Part shown: positions 5,719 to 7,300 of the stretch, in pieces
Position numbering within the stretch: position 1 is the first letter of the stretch
Layout of the letters: each line of letters begins with the position of its first letter
Translations under genes and position numbers: made by a program
The notes under the pieces: generated by a model
The model's database searches: none
The model's input: only the letters and a program-made list of their open reading frames with translations
What the model was told of the DNA's origin: nothing
From: Promethearchaeota archaeon
GTDB lineage: Archaea; Asgardarchaeota; Lokiarchaeia; Sigynarchaeales; SOKP01
DNA length: 7,300 nucleotides
Assembly (NCBI GenBank): GCA_016839845.1
Contig: JAEOTL010000305.1
Coordinates: 1-7,300, forward strand
Direction of reading: 5' to 3'

Positions 5719-6288
5719 ATGCGAACACTACCATCCTTAAGTGAAGTAAAACGATTAAGAAAGAAATTAAATATAAGCCAAAAGGAACTTGCTGATGAGT
5801 TACAATTTGCTCAATCAACAATCTCAAGGATCGAAAATGGATCTATTGATCCCCCCTATACAAAATTTAAAAAGATCTTTGAATACTTAGAAAATGAAAG
5901 AAGCAAGCGTAAGAAATCTGAACTATATGCAAAAGATATTATGAGTCGTGAAGTAATTTCGATATCACCTGACTCAACAATAAGAGATGCTGTTGAGTTG
6001 ATGAACGATCATGGTTACTCACAGCTCCCTCTATTAGAGAATAAAAATAACTTTGGGAGTATCACTTCAAAAAAAATACAGAAATCTATAACAGAAAATC
6101 CCGAGATTCTTGGTGGTGATATCTCTCTCATAAAGGAACTACCATTCCCCGAAGTTGATGAGAATTGGAATGTGAAAGATATTTCAGATTTACTCAACAG
6201 ATATTCTGCTGTTTTAGTTAAGGACGAACAACATAATTTCGTTGGGATTATCACTGATGCTGACTTCCTCAAACTTACAAGTAATTAA
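5719..6288 (+). CDS. HTH-CBS transcriptional regulator (XRE helix-turn-helix plus CBS pair)
   Basis: This 189-residue protein has an N-terminal XRE/Cro-type HTH (about 7-57): SEVKRLRKKLNISQKELADEL, then the recognition helix AQSTISRIENGSIDPPY. A short basic linker (ENERSKRKKSE) leads to two CBS motifs. CBS1 (about 70-125) starts AKDIMSREVISISPDSTIRDA and contains GYSQLPLLENKNNFGSIT. CBS2 (about 135-188) contains WNVKDISDLLNRYSAVLV and FVGIITDADFLKL. This is the COG3620 architecture, common in archaea. CBS pairs bind adenosyl ligands such as AMP, ATP, SAM or methylthioadenosine, so DNA binding is probably ligand-controlled. An SD-like ggtg precedes the ATG. Its divergent partner encodes SAM synthetase, which makes that gene and its own promoter the most likely targets (inference). 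The second XRE regulator follows 112 bases on with a separate promoter. Confidence 0.92.
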   Translation: MRTLPSLSEVKRLRKKLNISQKELADELQFAQSTISRIENGSIDPPYTKFKKIFEYLENERSKRKKSELYAKDIMSREVISISPDSTIRDAVELMNDHGYSQLPLLENKNNFGSITSKKIQKSITENPEILGGDISLIKELPFPEVDENWNVKDISDLLNRYSAVLVKDEQHNFVGIITDADFLKLTSN

Positions 6289-6368
6289 CAAACCATTATT
6301 AAGAACACGCGCAATAACAGAATTAAATTAAAAAGGTTTCATTGCATTATTACCTTAAAAAAGATTTA

Positions 6369-6380
6369 TTTATTAAATAT
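6369..6380 (+). promoter_or_regulatory. TATA-like box of the second XRE regulator
   Basis: The sequence tttattaaatat is centred about 27 nt before the ATG at 6401, so the transcript would be leaderless or nearly so. No clear terminator for the HTH-CBS gene is visible in 6289-6368, so read-through is also possible. Confidence 0.45.
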
Positions 6381-6400
6381 CATTTAAGTATTGGGAATTG

Positions 6401-7300
6401 ATGAGTAGCACTATTATTCAGAAAATTGATAACTTGTTAAGAAGGGCTAATTACGAGACGTTCTACTTAGGTAGTTTTTTATCTAAACAGAGCAAATTCT
6501 GCTTTGATTTGTTAGTCAAAAAGGATGATTCAATCTTTAGCGTAAAGGTTTTTCCTAACATTGATAATTTAAATCCAACGTTAGTTCGGGACATTAAATC
6601 TCTTTCCTTAATTCTACAATCCAAACCTTTGCTTATAGGAATCAGGAATCGGTATCAAAAATTAGAAGATAATACGATTTATATAAGAGAAGGATTACCA
6701 TTTATTACCTTAAATACCTTCGAGAATATTCTTACTAATAACATTTTCCCCTATGTGTTAGCCAGAAGAGGAGGAGGAGTCGTATTTATCGATGGAAACC
6801 TAATGAAAAAGATAAGAGAAACTCATTCAATAACCAGAAAAGAACTATCCGAGAAATTGGGAGTTACTAAGAGAACAATTAGTTCCTATGAAAATGAAAG
6901 TATGCGCCCCTCAGAAGAAATGGCTGAAAAAATTGTAGGGGTTTTAGATGATAGCAAGATCTTCAAAAACATTAATATCTTCAAATGGAATATAAAATTC
7001 GAAACGAGTGATGTGGAAACATCTGAAGAAAAAGAATTAAGCGATTTTGAATCACATGTAGAATCAATAATAAAAGAACTAGGGATATCCTCATATTGGT
7101 ATAAGAGAGGCTCAATTCCCTTTAAAGTATCAATGTTTTCTTCAATCGATCAAATTCCGGACAATAGATTTTATCCAATTTTTTCTACCGTTTCTGAAGG
7201 GCAAGATGAACTCAAAGAGATGAATTTTAATTGTTTGAAGATGTTTAATGAACTATTTCATAAAACATCAGTATGCATCATCGACAATAATGTAAGATTC
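6401..7300 (+). CDS. Archaeal XRE-family transcriptional regulator with N-terminal alpha/beta domain (runs off right edge)
   Basis: The frame opens at ATG 6401 and is still open at the window end, giving the first 300 residues of a family usually about 310-330 long, so little is missing. The N-terminal domain (about 1-120) has the family blocks FCFDLLVKKDDSIFSVKVFPNID (split at 33-55), PLLIGIRN (76-83), LEDNTIYIREGLPFIT (88-103) and YVLARRGGGVVFIDG (118-132). An XRE HTH follows at about 133-182: LMKKIRETHSITRKELSEKL, then GVTKRTISSYENESMRPSEE. A charged linker leads to a C-terminal alpha/beta region (about 213-300) of unknown role. This matches the archaea-specific 'putative HTH-type transcriptional regulatory protein' family (HAMAP MF_00584, recalled from memory). 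The ligand and targets are unknown. A TATA-like box lies 27 nt upstream. Confidence 0.88.
   Translation, partial: MSSTIIQKIDNLLRRANYETFYLGSFLSKQSKFCFDLLVKKDDSIFSVKVFPNIDNLNPTLVRDIKSLSLILQSKPLLIGIRNRYQKLEDNTIYIREGLPFITLNTFENILTNNIFPYVLARRGGGVVFIDGNLMKKIRETHSITRKELSEKLGVTKRTISSYENESMRPSEEMAEKIVGVLDDSKIFKNINIFKWNIKFETSDVETSEEKELSDFESHVESIIKELGISSYWYKRGSIPFKVSMFSSIDQIPDNRFYPIFSTVSEGQDELKEMNFNCLKMFNELFHKTSVCIIDNNVRF

Noticed and set aside
6015..6272. Minus-strand open frame inside the HTH-CBS gene
   Set aside because: Antisense to the CBS domains, with no promoter or domain of its own.

Overview
The window comes from an archaeon with a low-GC genome. The evidence is an archaeal-type methionine adenosyltransferase, a long XRE-type regulator of an archaea-restricted family, an Sm/Lsm-like protein, two AN1 zinc fingers, and gene starts preceded by BRE/TATA-like boxes at the usual 22-27 nt from the expected transcription start. 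AN1 fingers fused to membrane proteins, with a possible LITAF-like protein, would suit an Asgard-type lineage, but that placement is inference. No rRNA, tRNA, CRISPR array or insertion sequence was found.

Layout, left to right. Minus strand: the start of an Lsm-like gene (cut by the left edge), a HypB-like GTPase (219-875), an AN1-finger/rhomboid-like membrane protein (991-1962) and an AN1-finger/site-2-protease-like M50 metalloprotease (2162-3112). Plus strand: a 51-residue highly charged small protein (3329-3484) and a small membrane protein with two CPxC knuckles whose reading frame is broken near its start (3640-3911). Minus strand: a lysine-rich zinc-ribbon protein (3930-4226) and archaeal S-adenosylmethionine synthetase (4295-5539). 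Plus strand: an HTH-CBS regulator (5719-6288), divergent from the synthetase, and a second, larger XRE regulator (6401 to the right edge).

Three parts stand out. First, two neighbouring membrane proteins carry N-terminal AN1 fingers with identical ligand spacing; one is an apparently intact intramembrane metalloprotease, while the other has a rhomboid fold signature with both catalytic residues replaced (Ser to Trp241, His to Glu305). Together they suggest a protease/pseudoprotease pair sharing a targeting module. Second, the broken small gene has a C-x2-C, hydrophobic stretch, C-x2-C layout like the LITAF membrane zinc ribbon of eukaryotes. Third, an HTH-CBS regulator stands back to back with the SAM synthetase gene, with an inverted repeat at its probable transcription start, which suggests a SAM- or nucleotide-sensing control circuit. 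The HypB-like GTPase also lacks the histidine of the usual Cys-His metal site.
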